From JBLXBZ01 sp048265185 (lineage in GTDB: Bacteria > Pseudomonadota > Alphaproteobacteria > Rhizobiales > Stappiaceae): DNA of 64,000 nt. This document shows positions 8,825 through 16,866 of the stretch, piece after piece. The notes under the pieces are model-generated. The model saw nothing but the letters and a program-made list of their open reading frames with translations, did no database searches and was not told where the DNA came from. How positions within the stretch are numbered: the first letter of the stretch is position 1; each line of letters begins with the position of its first letter. The position numbers and the translations under genes are program-made. The DNA is taken from assembly GCA_048265185.1 (NCBI GenBank), contig JBLXBZ010000005.1, positions 168,972 through 232,971 on the forward strand, in the 5' to 3' direction.

Positions 8825-9772
8825 ATGTTTCGCAACCTTCTCGCGGCGGTGGCGGTGCTCGCCATGTCTGCTCCAGCTCTTGCCGAGTTTAAACTGGACG
8901 AACGCTACACGGACGCCGACGGTGACTTGATCGCCGACATCCCCACCGACGCCGCGCAGCTGTCAGACCCTTCGACGCTGATTTTCGCTTACACCCCTGT
9001 GGAAGACCCCGCCGTTTACGCCGAAGCTTGGAAAGACTTCCTGACGCACATGGAGAAAGTGACCGGCAAGAAGGTCCAGTTCTTCCCGGTTGACTCCAAC
9101 GCCGCCCAGATTGAGGCCATGCGCGCCGGCCGGTTACACATCGCCGGCTTTAACACCGGGTCCAATCCACTGGCCGTTGCCTGCGCGGGTTTCCGTCCCT
9201 TCACCATGATGGCCAAAAAAGACGGTTCTTTCGGCTATGAGATGGAAATCATCACATATCCGGGCGCTGGCATTGAAAAAGTCGAAGACATCAAGGGCAA
9301 AACATTGGCCTTTTCGTCAGAGACCTCCAACTCGGGCTTCAAGGCGCCATCGGCGATTTTGAAGGCGGAATACGGCATGGAAGCGGGCAAGGACTTCGAA
9401 GCCGCTTTCTCCGGCAAGCATGACAACACCATCCTTGGCGTGGCGAATAAAGACTACCCCGCCGGCGCCATCGCAAACTCGGTGCGCAAAAGAATGCTCG
9501 CCCGCGACGTGATTTCCGACGATCAGATTGAAATCATCTACACCTCGCAAACTTTCCCCACCACGGGATATGGCGTGGCGCACAATCTGACGCCTGAGCT
9601 TCAGGACAAGATCAAGGAAGCGTTCAAAACCTTTGAATGGGAAGGCTCCACGCTTGAGGCCGAGTTCTCCAAGTCTGGCGAAGCCCAGTTCATTCCGATC
9701 ACCTTCAAGGACAATTGGGCGGTGATCCGCCAGATCGACGAAGCCAACGGCGTTTCTTACGCCTGCCGTTAA
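8825..9772 (+). CDS. PhnD-family periplasmic oxyanion-binding protein
   Basis: Substrate-binding protein of the phosphate/phosphite/phosphonate PhnD family, 315 residues, with a Sec signal peptide (about residues 1-20, cut after APALA). The family's ligand loop is seen as SSETSNSGFKAP; IDEANGVSY lies near the end. It heads an operon with an ATPase and two permeases, making a complete importer. C-P lyase genes are absent, and the transporter converges on arsenite oxidase genes, so besides phosphonate, phosphite or phosphate a link to arsenate/phosphate balance is possible (inference). It is distinct from the second PhnD-superfamily protein in the window (AioX): it has no twin-arginine signal and no kinase partner. 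Confidence 0.85.
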   Translation: MFRNLLAAVAVLAMSAPALAEFKLDERYTDADGDLIADIPTDAAQLSDPSTLIFAYTPVEDPAVYAEAWKDFLTHMEKVTGKKVQFFPVDSNAAQIEAMRAGRLHIAGFNTGSNPLAVACAGFRPFTMMAKKDGSFGYEMEIITYPGAGIEKVEDIKGKTLAFSSETSNSGFKAPSAILKAEYGMEAGKDFEAAFSGKHDNTILGVANKDYPAGAIANSVRKRMLARDVISDDQIEIIYTSQTFPTTGYGVAHNLTPELQDKIKEAFKTFEWEGSTLEAEFSKSGEAQFIPITFKDNWAVIRQIDEANGVSYACR

Positions 9773-9837
9773 GAGACATTGCAATCATTTCGCACGGGCG
9801 GGTTGTCTCGCCCGTGCGGCTGTTATCTGGGGCCGTT

Positions 9838-10659
9838 ATGCTCGAATTGAAATCGCTGAATAAAATCTACAAGACAGGCGACAAAGCGCTGAATGATGTG
9901 GGCCTCACAGTGCCGCAGGGGCAGATCGTCGGTTTGATCGGTCCGTCGGGCGCCGGCAAGTCCACGTTGATCCGCTGCGTCAATCGATTGGTGGAGCCGA
10001 CCTCCGGCTCGGTCATCCTGTCTGGACGTCCGGTCACCGGGCTTGGCCAACGCGACTTGCGGGCCATGCGCCGCCGGATCGGAATGATCTTTCAAGAATA
10101 CGCTTTGGTCGAACGTTTGACCGTAATGGAAAATGTGCTTTCGGGACGCTTGGGTTATGTTGGTTTCTGGACCAGTTTCACCCGCCGCTACAGCGCCGCC
10201 GACGTCAGCCGAGCGTATCATTTGCTTGATCGGGTGGGGTTGATGCATCAGGCGGACAAGCGAGCCGACGCGCTGTCGGGCGGTCAGCGTCAGAGGGTGG
10301 GCATTGCGCGGGCGTTGGCGCAGGAGCCGGAGCTGCTGCTTGTGGACGAGCCCACGGCCAGCCTTGACCCCAAGACCAGCCGCCAGATCATGCGGCTGCT
10401 GACTGAAATTTGCGCTGAGCGGAACCTCCCCGCCATCGTTAATATCCATGATGTGCCGTTGGCGCAGCAATTCATGCAGAGAATTATTGGCTTGCGAGCC
10501 GGAGAAGTCGTGTTTGACGGCGCGCCCACAGAGCTGAACGAAGGCGTTTTGTCGCAAATCTATGGCGCGGAAGACTGGAACGCCATGCGCCGGGGAGCGG
10601 AAGAAGACCGAACCGCCGAGGCGGAGGCCGCCGCGCAATTGGAGCGGATGGGCGCATGA
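9838..10659 (+). CDS. phnC: PhnC-type ABC transporter ATPase
   Basis: ATP-binding subunit of the PhnCDE-type importer, 273 residues. Walker A is GPSGAGKS (near residue 37), the Q-loop lies in GMIFQEYALVERLTVMENV, the signature is LSGGQRQRVGIARAL, and Walker B is LLLVDEPTASLDP. The start at 9838 is preferred because the ABC fold begins at once (MLELKSLNKIYKTGDKALN); upstream in-frame codons lie over the end of the binding-protein gene. Its stop overlaps the next start by four bases (ATGA at 10656), so permease translation is coupled. The symbol is given by family; the transported oxyanion is not proven. Confidence 0.88.
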   Translation: MLELKSLNKIYKTGDKALNDVGLTVPQGQIVGLIGPSGAGKSTLIRCVNRLVEPTSGSVILSGRPVTGLGQRDLRAMRRRIGMIFQEYALVERLTVMENVLSGRLGYVGFWTSFTRRYSAADVSRAYHLLDRVGLMHQADKRADALSGGQRQRVGIARALAQEPELLLVDEPTASLDPKTSRQIMRLLTEICAERNLPAIVNIHDVPLAQQFMQRIIGLRAGEVVFDGAPTELNEGVLSQIYGAEDWNAMRRGAEEDRTAEAEAAAQLERMGA

Positions 10660-11456
10660 GCGAATATCCGACAAGTTGGAAACGTCCGCCGCAAATTCTC
10701 ACCCATCGAGGCTGGCGGATCGCCTTGCAAATAGGCTTCGCCATTTGGCTGGTGCTGGCTCTGGCCACGCTTGACCCGAACTGGGCGCGGATCGTGGAAG
10801 GTTGGGAGCGCGGGGCGCGCTTTATCGGCGGCTTTTTACAGCCCGATTTCACGACCCGCTGGAGCGACATCTCCAAGGGACTGGTTGAGAGCCTGACAAT
10901 GACATTGACCTCGACGGTCGCGGGGATTTTGATTTCCGTGCCCATAGGGGTTGGGGCGGCGCGCAATGTGGCTCCTCGCGCGGTCTATCTTGTTTGTCGC
11001 TCGATCATCGCCGTCAGCCGCTCGCTTCAAGAGATCATCATTGCGATTTTCTTCGTCGCCATGTTTGGTTTTGGTCCATTCGCGGGCTTTTTGACCCTCA
11101 GCTTCGCCACCATCGGCTTTTTGGCGAAGCTGTTGGCGGAAGATATCGAGGATATCGACGAGGCGCAGGCGGAAGCGATCCGCGCCACCGGCGCCTCTTG
11201 GGCGCAAATGATCAATTACGCCATTCAGCCGCAGGTCATGCCCCGGCTCATCGGTCTGTCGCTCTATCGTCTCGACATCAATTTCCGCGAAAGCGCGGTG
11301 ATCGGGATCGTTGGCGCGGGGGGGATCGGCGCGACGCTCAACACGGCGATCGACCGCTACGAATATGACAGCGCCGGCGCGATCCTGCTTCTGATCATCG
11401 CGCTTGTAATGGTGACCGAATATGGCTCCAGTTACTTACGGAAGTTCCTGCAATGA
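10656..11456 (+). CDS. phnE: PhnE-type ABC transporter permease 1
   Basis: Inner-membrane permease of the binding-protein-dependent family, 266 residues, with about six membrane segments (first one near residues 24-42, IALQIGFAIWLVLALATL). The cytoplasmic EAA loop reads EAIRATGASWAQMINYAIQP, the ATPase contact site. It overlaps the ATPase gene upstream (ATGA) and the second permease downstream (four bases), so the four genes form one operon. Two different PhnE-like permeases in one operon suggest a heterodimeric channel, as in several alphaproteobacterial phn transporters. Confidence 0.87.
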   Translation: MSEYPTSWKRPPQILTHRGWRIALQIGFAIWLVLALATLDPNWARIVEGWERGARFIGGFLQPDFTTRWSDISKGLVESLTMTLTSTVAGILISVPIGVGAARNVAPRAVYLVCRSIIAVSRSLQEIIIAIFFVAMFGFGPFAGFLTLSFATIGFLAKLLAEDIEDIDEAQAEAIRATGASWAQMINYAIQPQVMPRLIGLSLYRLDINFRESAVIGIVGAGGIGATLNTAIDRYEYDSAGAILLLIIALVMVTEYGSSYLRKFLQ

Positions 11457-12262
11457 CGAATACGACCTATCGTGAAACCTGGCGGCGGCGCACGCCGCGC
11501 CATACGCTGTTGCTCTGGGTCGGCTGGCTTGGTCTTGTGGCGCTTACCCTCTGGTGCTGGCAGGTGATGACTCGCGACACCATCTGGTTTTTTGTCGCGG
11601 ACGCGCCTAAACAAGCCGCCGATATTGGCGCGCGCATGTGGCCGCCGCGCCTGTCCTATTTGCCGGAGCTGCTTTTGCCGCTCTGGGACACTTTGAATAT
11701 GGCGACGCTTGGAACCATGTTGGGCGTGGCGCTGGCGCTGCCGGTGGCTTTTATGGCGGCGCGCAACACCTCGCCCTCGGTGCGGATTCTCCGGCCTTTC
11801 GCCTTGTTCTTGATTGTGGCGAGCCGCTCGATCAACTCCTTGATCTGGGCGCTGCTTCTGGTGGCGATCATGGGGCCGGGCTTGCTTGCGGGGGTGATCG
11901 CCATCGCGCTGCGTTCGGTGGGGTTCATCGGCAAGCTGCTTTATGAGGCCATAGAAGAAGTGGACGCCGCTCCGGTGGAGGCCGTCACCGCCACGGGGGC
12001 GGGCCGGGCGCAGGTTCTCGACTACGCCATCGTTCCGCAGGTTTTGCCGGCGTTCTTCGGCATTACGGTGTTTCGCTGGGATATCAATATTCGTGAAAGC
12101 GCCATTCTGGGCCTTGTGGGCGCGGGCGGCCTGGGATTGAAGCTGCAATCCTCGCTCAATGTGCTGGCCTGGCCGCAGGTGACGATGATCTTGTTGGTGA
12201 TTCTGGCCACCGTGGTTCTATCTGAATGGGTGTCGGCCAAGGTGCGTCAAGCGATCATCTAG
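11453..12262 (+). CDS. phnE2: PhnE-type ABC transporter permease 2
   Basis: Second permease of the oxyanion importer, 269 residues, homologous to its upstream neighbour. It has the EAA loop EAVTATGAGRAQVLDYAIVP and the WDINIRESAILGLVGAGG stretch matching LDINFRESAVIGIVGAGG in permease 1. It starts inside the end of permease 1 by four bases. Transcription ends at the shared bidirectional terminator 53 bases downstream, which it meets head-on with aioA. Presumed to pair with permease 1 as the membrane heterodimer. Confidence 0.87.
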   Translation: MTNTTYRETWRRRTPRHTLLLWVGWLGLVALTLWCWQVMTRDTIWFFVADAPKQAADIGARMWPPRLSYLPELLLPLWDTLNMATLGTMLGVALALPVAFMAARNTSPSVRILRPFALFLIVASRSINSLIWALLLVAIMGPGLLAGVIAIALRSVGFIGKLLYEAIEEVDAAPVEAVTATGAGRAQVLDYAIVPQVLPAFFGITVFRWDINIRESAILGLVGAGGLGLKLQSSLNVLAWPQVTMILLVILATVVLSEWVSAKVRQAII

Positions 12263-12314
12263 AGCGTGAGCGGGGTAAAGGGCGCCTTGATCCAGGCGCC
12301 GCCGGTGGCAATAA

Positions 12315-12352
12315 AAAAGGGGCGCGCGGCGAATTGGCCGCGCGCCCCTTTT
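12315..12352. terminator. bidirectional rho-independent terminator (phnE2 / aioA)
   Basis: A 16-base perfect stem (12315-12330 with 12337-12352) around a GAATTG loop. The arms begin with AAAA and end with TTTT, so both strands give a GC stem plus U-tract. It lies between the convergent stops at 12262 and 12375 and should insulate the transporter operon from aioBA. Confidence 0.88.
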
Positions 12353-12374
12353 ATTATCGGGTGAGATTACCTTC

Positions 12375-14843
12375 TCACGAAGCGGCGTATTCCTTCGATT
12401 TGAAGGAGAGGTGTTTGACGGAGGCCGGGGCGTCGGAAATTTTCCGAATATTCGCCCAGGTTTGTTTGTAGTTTGGCAAGATCAATTCGTTCACGCCTGC
12501 GTCGACCACGTTGCCTTGCGTTCCTCCGGGCGCGCCAAACATCATGAATGTTTCGCCGCGACGCGCTGTGGGCGTTGGATAAACCATCGCCTGCGTGGCG
12601 CCCGCGTCATTGTAAATCTCAACAAGGTCGCCCTCGCTCAAGCCCAAATCGGCCATATCGTCAGGGTTGATTTCAATGAAGGGAAACGGATAGCGGTCCT
12701 CAACGAAATCATTGTCTTTATCGAGAAACCAGCTCTGCCAATTGATGTTGGAGCGGCCGTTGTTGATGAGGAAAGCGTAATTGTCCCGCTGGGCGGCTTT
12801 GCCCGGCGCTTGCAGCCCCCGCCAGGCGCCGCCGCAGAACAAGGCTTTTCCGTCTTCACGTCCGTGGCGAGTGAACTTGCCGTCCGAATAGAGCCGTTTG
12901 GTTCCGATCAGCACGCCGTTTTCATAGCCCACCACAGGCTCTTGAACCCCGTCGTTGCCCATGGCGCGCAAACGCTCATAGGTCACGTCTGGATGGGCGG
13001 AATGGAAGCCGTCCATAAAGGCGTCTTCTTCGCTGCTCCAGTCATAGCCCTTGAACTGATCGGCGTATTCGTCCCGACCTTCTTCGCGCAGAACCTTCTC
13101 CAGATGCTGCGCCAGACCAGCGGCGATCATACAGTCGGGTTTGGCGGAACCGGGGCCGTCCATGTATTTCTCAACGAGGCGCAATCGGCGCTCGCCGTTC
13201 ATGGAGGTCAGGTTCATCTCGCCGGATTCCACCGCCGGCAGGATCACATGGGCCGCCTGACCGATCTGGCTGTGGATGATGTCGACATCGACGGAGAACA
13301 GACCTCCGGCGTCAATGGCCTCGACGATGGCGTCCACAAGCTCTTCGCGCGTTGCGCCCGCCCGCGCGTCCATGGCCTCTTTCACCATGTTGGTGCGCTT
13401 GTTGTAAACCTTCTTGAACTCGGAGGCGTTGAGCGTGGTCTTATAATGATCATTGGCCCAGATGTGATGGACCTTGCCGCCGCCGGCGATGATCAATTGG
13501 TCGATATAGGGCGCGGGACGGCCCACATGCGCGTCGGACGGGCGGAAATAGCCCTCCTGATGGCCGCCGAGACGACAAACGCCGCCGCCCTCGCGTCCAA
13601 CATTTCCGGTGGCCAAAGCAATGTTCACCAGCGCGCCTATGGTGCGATAGTTGTCGTTGCCCCAGATGACGCCTTTTTCATAAGCGGTGACGCATTTACG
13701 GCGCGCGCCGTCTTCATGGGGTTTGGCGATCCATTCGGCGGCCTTGACGATGTCGGCTTCAGGAACGCCGCAGATTTTTGCCCCTTCGGCCAAAGACATG
13801 CGGCATGCCTCTCGCGCCATCTCGAAACCGCCAAGGGCGGCGGGATAAGCCGCATCCTCCGCTTGGGCCACGTCGCCTTGGAAGGTTGAATCAGCGATAA
13901 AGTCTTTATCCACCCAGCCTTGATCGGCGATATAGGTGAAAATCGTGTTGAACAACGCCAGATCGGTCCCGGATTTGATGGGCAATTGCAGCATGTTGTC
14001 CGCGCCGACTTCGCTCTCGCAGGCGTTGACGGTGACCGTGCGGCGTGGGTCGACGATGATGACCTTCGCCCCATTGCGCATTCCCGGAACCATGTGGTTC
14101 AGGAACAGGTTTGACTGGGTCTCCAACGGATTGGCGCCAATGAGGAAAATAGTGTCGGTGAGCCCATAGTCTTCATAGGCGTAATTGAGTTCATCGACCC
14201 CCATGTCGCGGGTCGAATGTACCTCGGAATTATAAGCGGGGCGATTATGAATGCGGCAATTTTTCACCTTCATGGACTGGAAGTAAAGCTTGCCGGTGCC
14301 CCATGTGTTCTCATAGCCGCCGCCGGAGCCGCCGTGGTCGAACATGGAGACGTATAGATCGTCTTCATTGTCCTTGTCGATGACCCGGGCGGTGACCCGC
14401 GCCACAAGATCCAGAGCGTCTTCCCAAGTGGTGGGCTGCCATGCGCCGTAGCGCCAGATCATTGGGCTTTCAAGGCGCTGTTGCTGGGTGCCGCTATGGT
14501 CGGAGCGGCGATTTTCCGCCATTCGCGCGCCGCGCGCCGAGCCAAGGCCGGAATTCACCACGCATTCCGCATCGGGCATGATGACAAGATGCACGTCTTT
14601 GCCGTCTTGCTTGACCACATTATACATGGAAGGCGCGTACCAAGCGTCGGTTTCGGCGTATTGCTGTTCGGAAAGGTCGACGCCGAAGGCGTTTTGATCC
14701 GGCGCGGTCCCGCCCTGTTTGTTCACGGGCCATGTATAGGCGTGATAGCCGCAGCCGACGATGCAATAGTGGCAGGTGACGTTCTGCTTTTTGGCGTCCG
14801 CCGGAATGATCGGCAAGCGGTCGATGTGTCTTTTATAGGCCAT
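12375..14843 (-). CDS. aioA: arsenite oxidase large (molybdopterin) subunit AioA
   Basis: Catalytic subunit of the periplasmic arsenite oxidase, a DMSO-reductase-family Mo-bisMGD enzyme oxidising As(III) to As(V). The length of 822 residues is normal. The 3Fe-4S ligands are C24, C27 and C31 (CHYCIVGC). Counterparts of the arsenite-pocket residues known from the Alcaligenes enzyme are all present: H199 and E207 (RIHNRPAYNSE), R424 and H428 (CRLGGHQEG). It has no signal of its own and is exported as passenger of AioB's twin-arginine signal. It lies 11 bases after aioB, downstream of the sigma-54 promoter, with aioXSR upstream. The related iodate reductase IdrA is less likely because aioXSR adjoin and no idrP peroxidase genes are present. 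Confidence 0.93.
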   Translation of the reverse strand: MAYKRHIDRLPIIPADAKKQNVTCHYCIVGCGYHAYTWPVNKQGGTAPDQNAFGVDLSEQQYAETDAWYAPSMYNVVKQDGKDVHLVIMPDAECVVNSGLGSARGARMAENRRSDHSGTQQQRLESPMIWRYGAWQPTTWEDALDLVARVTARVIDKDNEDDLYVSMFDHGGSGGGYENTWGTGKLYFQSMKVKNCRIHNRPAYNSEVHSTRDMGVDELNYAYEDYGLTDTIFLIGANPLETQSNLFLNHMVPGMRNGAKVIIVDPRRTVTVNACESEVGADNMLQLPIKSGTDLALFNTIFTYIADQGWVDKDFIADSTFQGDVAQAEDAAYPAALGGFEMAREACRMSLAEGAKICGVPEADIVKAAEWIAKPHEDGARRKCVTAYEKGVIWGNDNYRTIGALVNIALATGNVGREGGGVCRLGGHQEGYFRPSDAHVGRPAPYIDQLIIAGGGKVHHIWANDHYKTTLNASEFKKVYNKRTNMVKEAMDARAGATREELVDAIVEAIDAGGLFSVDVDIIHSQIGQAAHVILPAVESGEMNLTSMNGERRLRLVEKYMDGPGSAKPDCMIAAGLAQHLEKVLREEGRDEYADQFKGYDWSSEEDAFMDGFHSAHPDVTYERLRAMGNDGVQEPVVGYENGVLIGTKRLYSDGKFTRHGREDGKALFCGGAWRGLQAPGKAAQRDNYAFLINNGRSNINWQSWFLDKDNDFVEDRYPFPFIEINPDDMADLGLSEGDLVEIYNDAGATQAMVYPTPTARRGETFMMFGAPGGTQGNVVDAGVNELILPNYKQTWANIRKISDAPASVKHLSFKSKEYAAS

Positions 14844-14854
14844 TTGAACCTCCC

Positions 14855-15379
14855 TTAAAGTACGTTGGACAAACGGCCGTAGAGCAACTCATCCACGCCA
14901 TCGGCGTAAATGTCGCCTTTGTCGTCGATGCGCAGGGCGTATTGCGGCAGGTTCTGGGTCGCATGGCCCCAGGTTTGCTGACCGCCGGCCTCGCAATCAA
15001 AAACGGAGTAATGCCCCGGGCAGTTCAACGTCCGCCGCTCAGCGTTGTAGGACATGGGATATCCCTTATGGGGACAGACGGTCGAGAAGCCGACGATGTC
15101 TCCATCAGGGCCAACGCCTCCCTCAACGGGTTTTCCAAGCTTCAACAGAACGCCGGGCGCCTCCTCGTCAGGATAGCTGACGTCAAGAGGCTCGTTTTCG
15201 GTTAAATCCGCGATATTGGCCAAACGGTTCGCCGGATATTCCACGAGGGCCAGCGGCGTCGTGGCCTGGGCTTGCTGCGCGGTGAATACGGCGGCGGTGG
15301 CGGCGCTGGCGGCGGCGACGCCGCCGCCCTTCAGAAATTGACGACGGCCCATATCGACCATCTTTGCGCATCGTGACAT
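14855..15379 (-). CDS. aioB: arsenite oxidase Rieske subunit AioB
   Basis: Small Rieske 2Fe-2S subunit of arsenite oxidase, 174 residues; takes electrons from AioA and passes them to cytochrome c or azurin in the periplasm. A twin-arginine signal GRRQFLKGGG (residues 11-20) ends near QQAQA. Cluster ligands are C102 and H104 (CPHKGY) and C120 and H123 (CPGH). The two extra cysteines that form a disulfide in many Rieske proteins are Y107 and G122 here, as known for alphaproteobacterial AioB of the NT-26 type. The start at 15379 is supported by GGAGG nine bases upstream; MGRRQF further in is possible. First gene after the -24/-12 promoter. Confidence 0.93.
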   Translation of the reverse strand: MSRCAKMVDMGRRQFLKGGGVAAASAATAAVFTAQQAQATTPLALVEYPANRLANIADLTENEPLDVSYPDEEAPGVLLKLGKPVEGGVGPDGDIVGFSTVCPHKGYPMSYNAERRTLNCPGHYSVFDCEAGGQQTWGHATQNLPQYALRIDDKGDIYADGVDELLYGRLSNVL

Positions 15380-15413
15380 GTTTTCCTCCCGAAGTGTTAG
15401 CTACGCAGGAAAT

Positions 15414-15429
15414 GGCAAGTCCCATGCCA
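15414..15429 (-). promoter_or_regulatory. sigma-54 (-24/-12) promoter of aioBA
   Basis: On the minus strand TGGCATGGGACTTGCC matches the RpoN consensus TGGCAC-N5-TTGC, with GG and GC exactly twelve bases apart. It lies 35-50 bases upstream of aioB and just past the end of aioR, a sigma-54 activator. The expected start of transcription is near 15403. RpoN-dependent control by AioR is established for other aioBA loci. Confidence 0.8.
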
Positions 15430-15528
15430 GTTATTATTTATATAATGAAATCAAACAGTAAATGCCGAATGAGAGTTTGAGAGATTGGGCGATGTCCGAA
15501 AATCCGAACATGGTGCGGCGCCGAAGGT

Positions 15529-16866
15529 TCAGTTTTCCTTACGTTCAGATTTAATCTCAAGACGCGTCATTTTCTCCCATAGCGTCGTGCGAGAAACGCC
15601 CAGAAGCCCGGCGGCGGCCTGAATATGGCCGCAGGTTTCGACCAAGGCGCGTTCAATTTGTCGCTTTTCGGCGGCGTCACGCACATTTTGCAAGGATTGG
15701 AAGGTCTCTGCGTCCGTGCGAGAATGTTGCTCGGGGAACAGGTCATGGGGGGTGAGCCATTCGCCGGAGCAGAGCGCGACGGCGCGTTCGATGCGATTAC
15801 GCAGCTCGCGGATATTGCCGGGCCAGACATGGGCGAGCGTCATTTCCTCCGCTTGAGTGGAAACGCCTCGGATTACTTTATCATGGCGCGCGGCCGCCTC
15901 GGCGATAAATAATTGCGTTAGCCAGGGAATATCGCTGAGGCGCTCTCTCAGCGGTGGAATTTTCGCGGTGAGCACGGCGATGCGGTAATAAAGATCCTGA
16001 CGAAAATCCGCGTCGCAGGCGCCGGGCTCCAAGGTTTTATGAGTGGCTGTGACGATGCGCCCGAGAAAGGGAATATTTTCCTCGCCGCCCACCCGGTGGA
16101 AGCAGCGCTCTTCGATCAGCCTGAGAAGTTTGGCTTGCAGCGCCGCGGGCATGTCGCCGATCTCATCAAGGAACAAAACGCCGGATTTGGCCCGCTCAGC
16201 ATACCCCAGATGACGTTTAGCGGCGCCGGAGAAGGCGCCTTTTTCGTGTCCAAAAATCTCGCTTTCCAGGAGTTCGGAGGGAATCGCGGCGCAATTAACC
16301 GCCATGAACGGCGCGTCCGGCGCGCAGCCGAGCGTGTGGAGGTGGCGCGCGGCGACTTCCTTGCCCACGCCCGTTTCTCCGGTGAGAAGAACAGGCAGAT
16401 CGGTTTGAGCATAGCGCGCGAGCAAAGCTTCAAGCGCCGCCATGCCTGGGGAGACGCCAAGGACGGGCGCGTGGTTCGGGGCAGGGGCGGGATTGCGCGC
16501 ATTGGCGTGAATTCGCGAGAGAAAATCGTCAAAATCGAACGGCTTGGTCAGATAGTCGGCCGCCCCAAGCCGCATGAGCCGCACCGCCTGATCGATTTCG
16601 CCGTATCCGGTGATAAAGATGAAAGGAGGATGATTTTCGCGGGCGCTCATGTCCCGGTAAATATCTTCGCCGCCAATGTCGGGCAATCGCAGGTCGCACA
16701 GAACCAAATCAAGGTCGTTCACGCCATTAGCGTCGGCTTCAAGGGCGGCGCGGCCCGAGCGCCACCAGCGCACGGCGCATCCCTCAAGCTCAAGCCGCTG
16801 CACGATGGAGCCGCCCATGATCGGATCGTCTTCGATGAGACCTATCTGTAAATTTTCATGCGACAT
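15529..16866 (-). CDS. aioR: sigma-54-dependent response regulator AioR
   Basis: NtrC-class regulator of 445 residues that turns on the sigma-54 promoter of aioBA when phosphorylated by AioS. Receiver domain: acidic pocket IEDD (11-14), phospho-acceptor D58 in LCDLRLPD. AAA+ domain: Walker A GETGVGKE (163-170), Walker B GVLFLDEIGD, and a variant sigma-54 contact loop GAFSGA (210-215) instead of GAFTGA. A Fis-type helix-turn-helix closes the protein (HIQAAAGLLGVSRTTLWEKM). The start MSHENLQ at 16866 overlaps the end of aioS by 11 bases; longer in-frame starts lie inside aioS. Partners: AioX, AioS. Confidence 0.93.
   Translation of the reverse strand: MSHENLQIGLIEDDPIMGGSIVQRLELEGCAVRWWRSGRAALEADANGVNDLDLVLCDLRLPDIGGEDIYRDMSARENHPPFIFITGYGEIDQAVRLMRLGAADYLTKPFDFDDFLSRIHANARNPAPAPNHAPVLGVSPGMAALEALLARYAQTDLPVLLTGETGVGKEVAARHLHTLGCAPDAPFMAVNCAAIPSELLESEIFGHEKGAFSGAAKRHLGYAERAKSGVLFLDEIGDMPAALQAKLLRLIEERCFHRVGGEENIPFLGRIVTATHKTLEPGACDADFRQDLYYRIAVLTAKIPPLRERLSDIPWLTQLFIAEAAARHDKVIRGVSTQAEEMTLAHVWPGNIRELRNRIERAVALCSGEWLTPHDLFPEQHSRTDAETFQSLQNVRDAAEKRQIERALVETCGHIQAAAGLLGVSRTTLWEKMTRLEIKSERKEN

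Noticed and set aside
8825..9772. PhnD-like protein as a second AioX
   Set aside because: Sec and not twin-arginine signal, no kinase partner, and it is the first gene of a complete ABC importer.
9823..10674. 283-codon minus-strand frame over phnC, and similar antisense frames at 19418-20293, 20321-21226 and 16039-16851
   Set aside because: Each lies opposite a clearly recognised gene and lacks motifs; shadow frames.
12411..13889. Open frame of 492 codons on the plus strand across aioA
   Set aside because: Antisense to a full-length AioA with all catalytic residues; no ribosome site or family features. It results from GC-rich codon use.
12375..14843. Possibility that the oxidoreductase is iodate reductase IdrA instead of AioA
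   Set aside because: aioX, aioS and aioR adjoin, the arsenite-pocket residues H199, E207, R424 and H428 are kept, and no idrP1/P2 cytochrome peroxidase genes are present.
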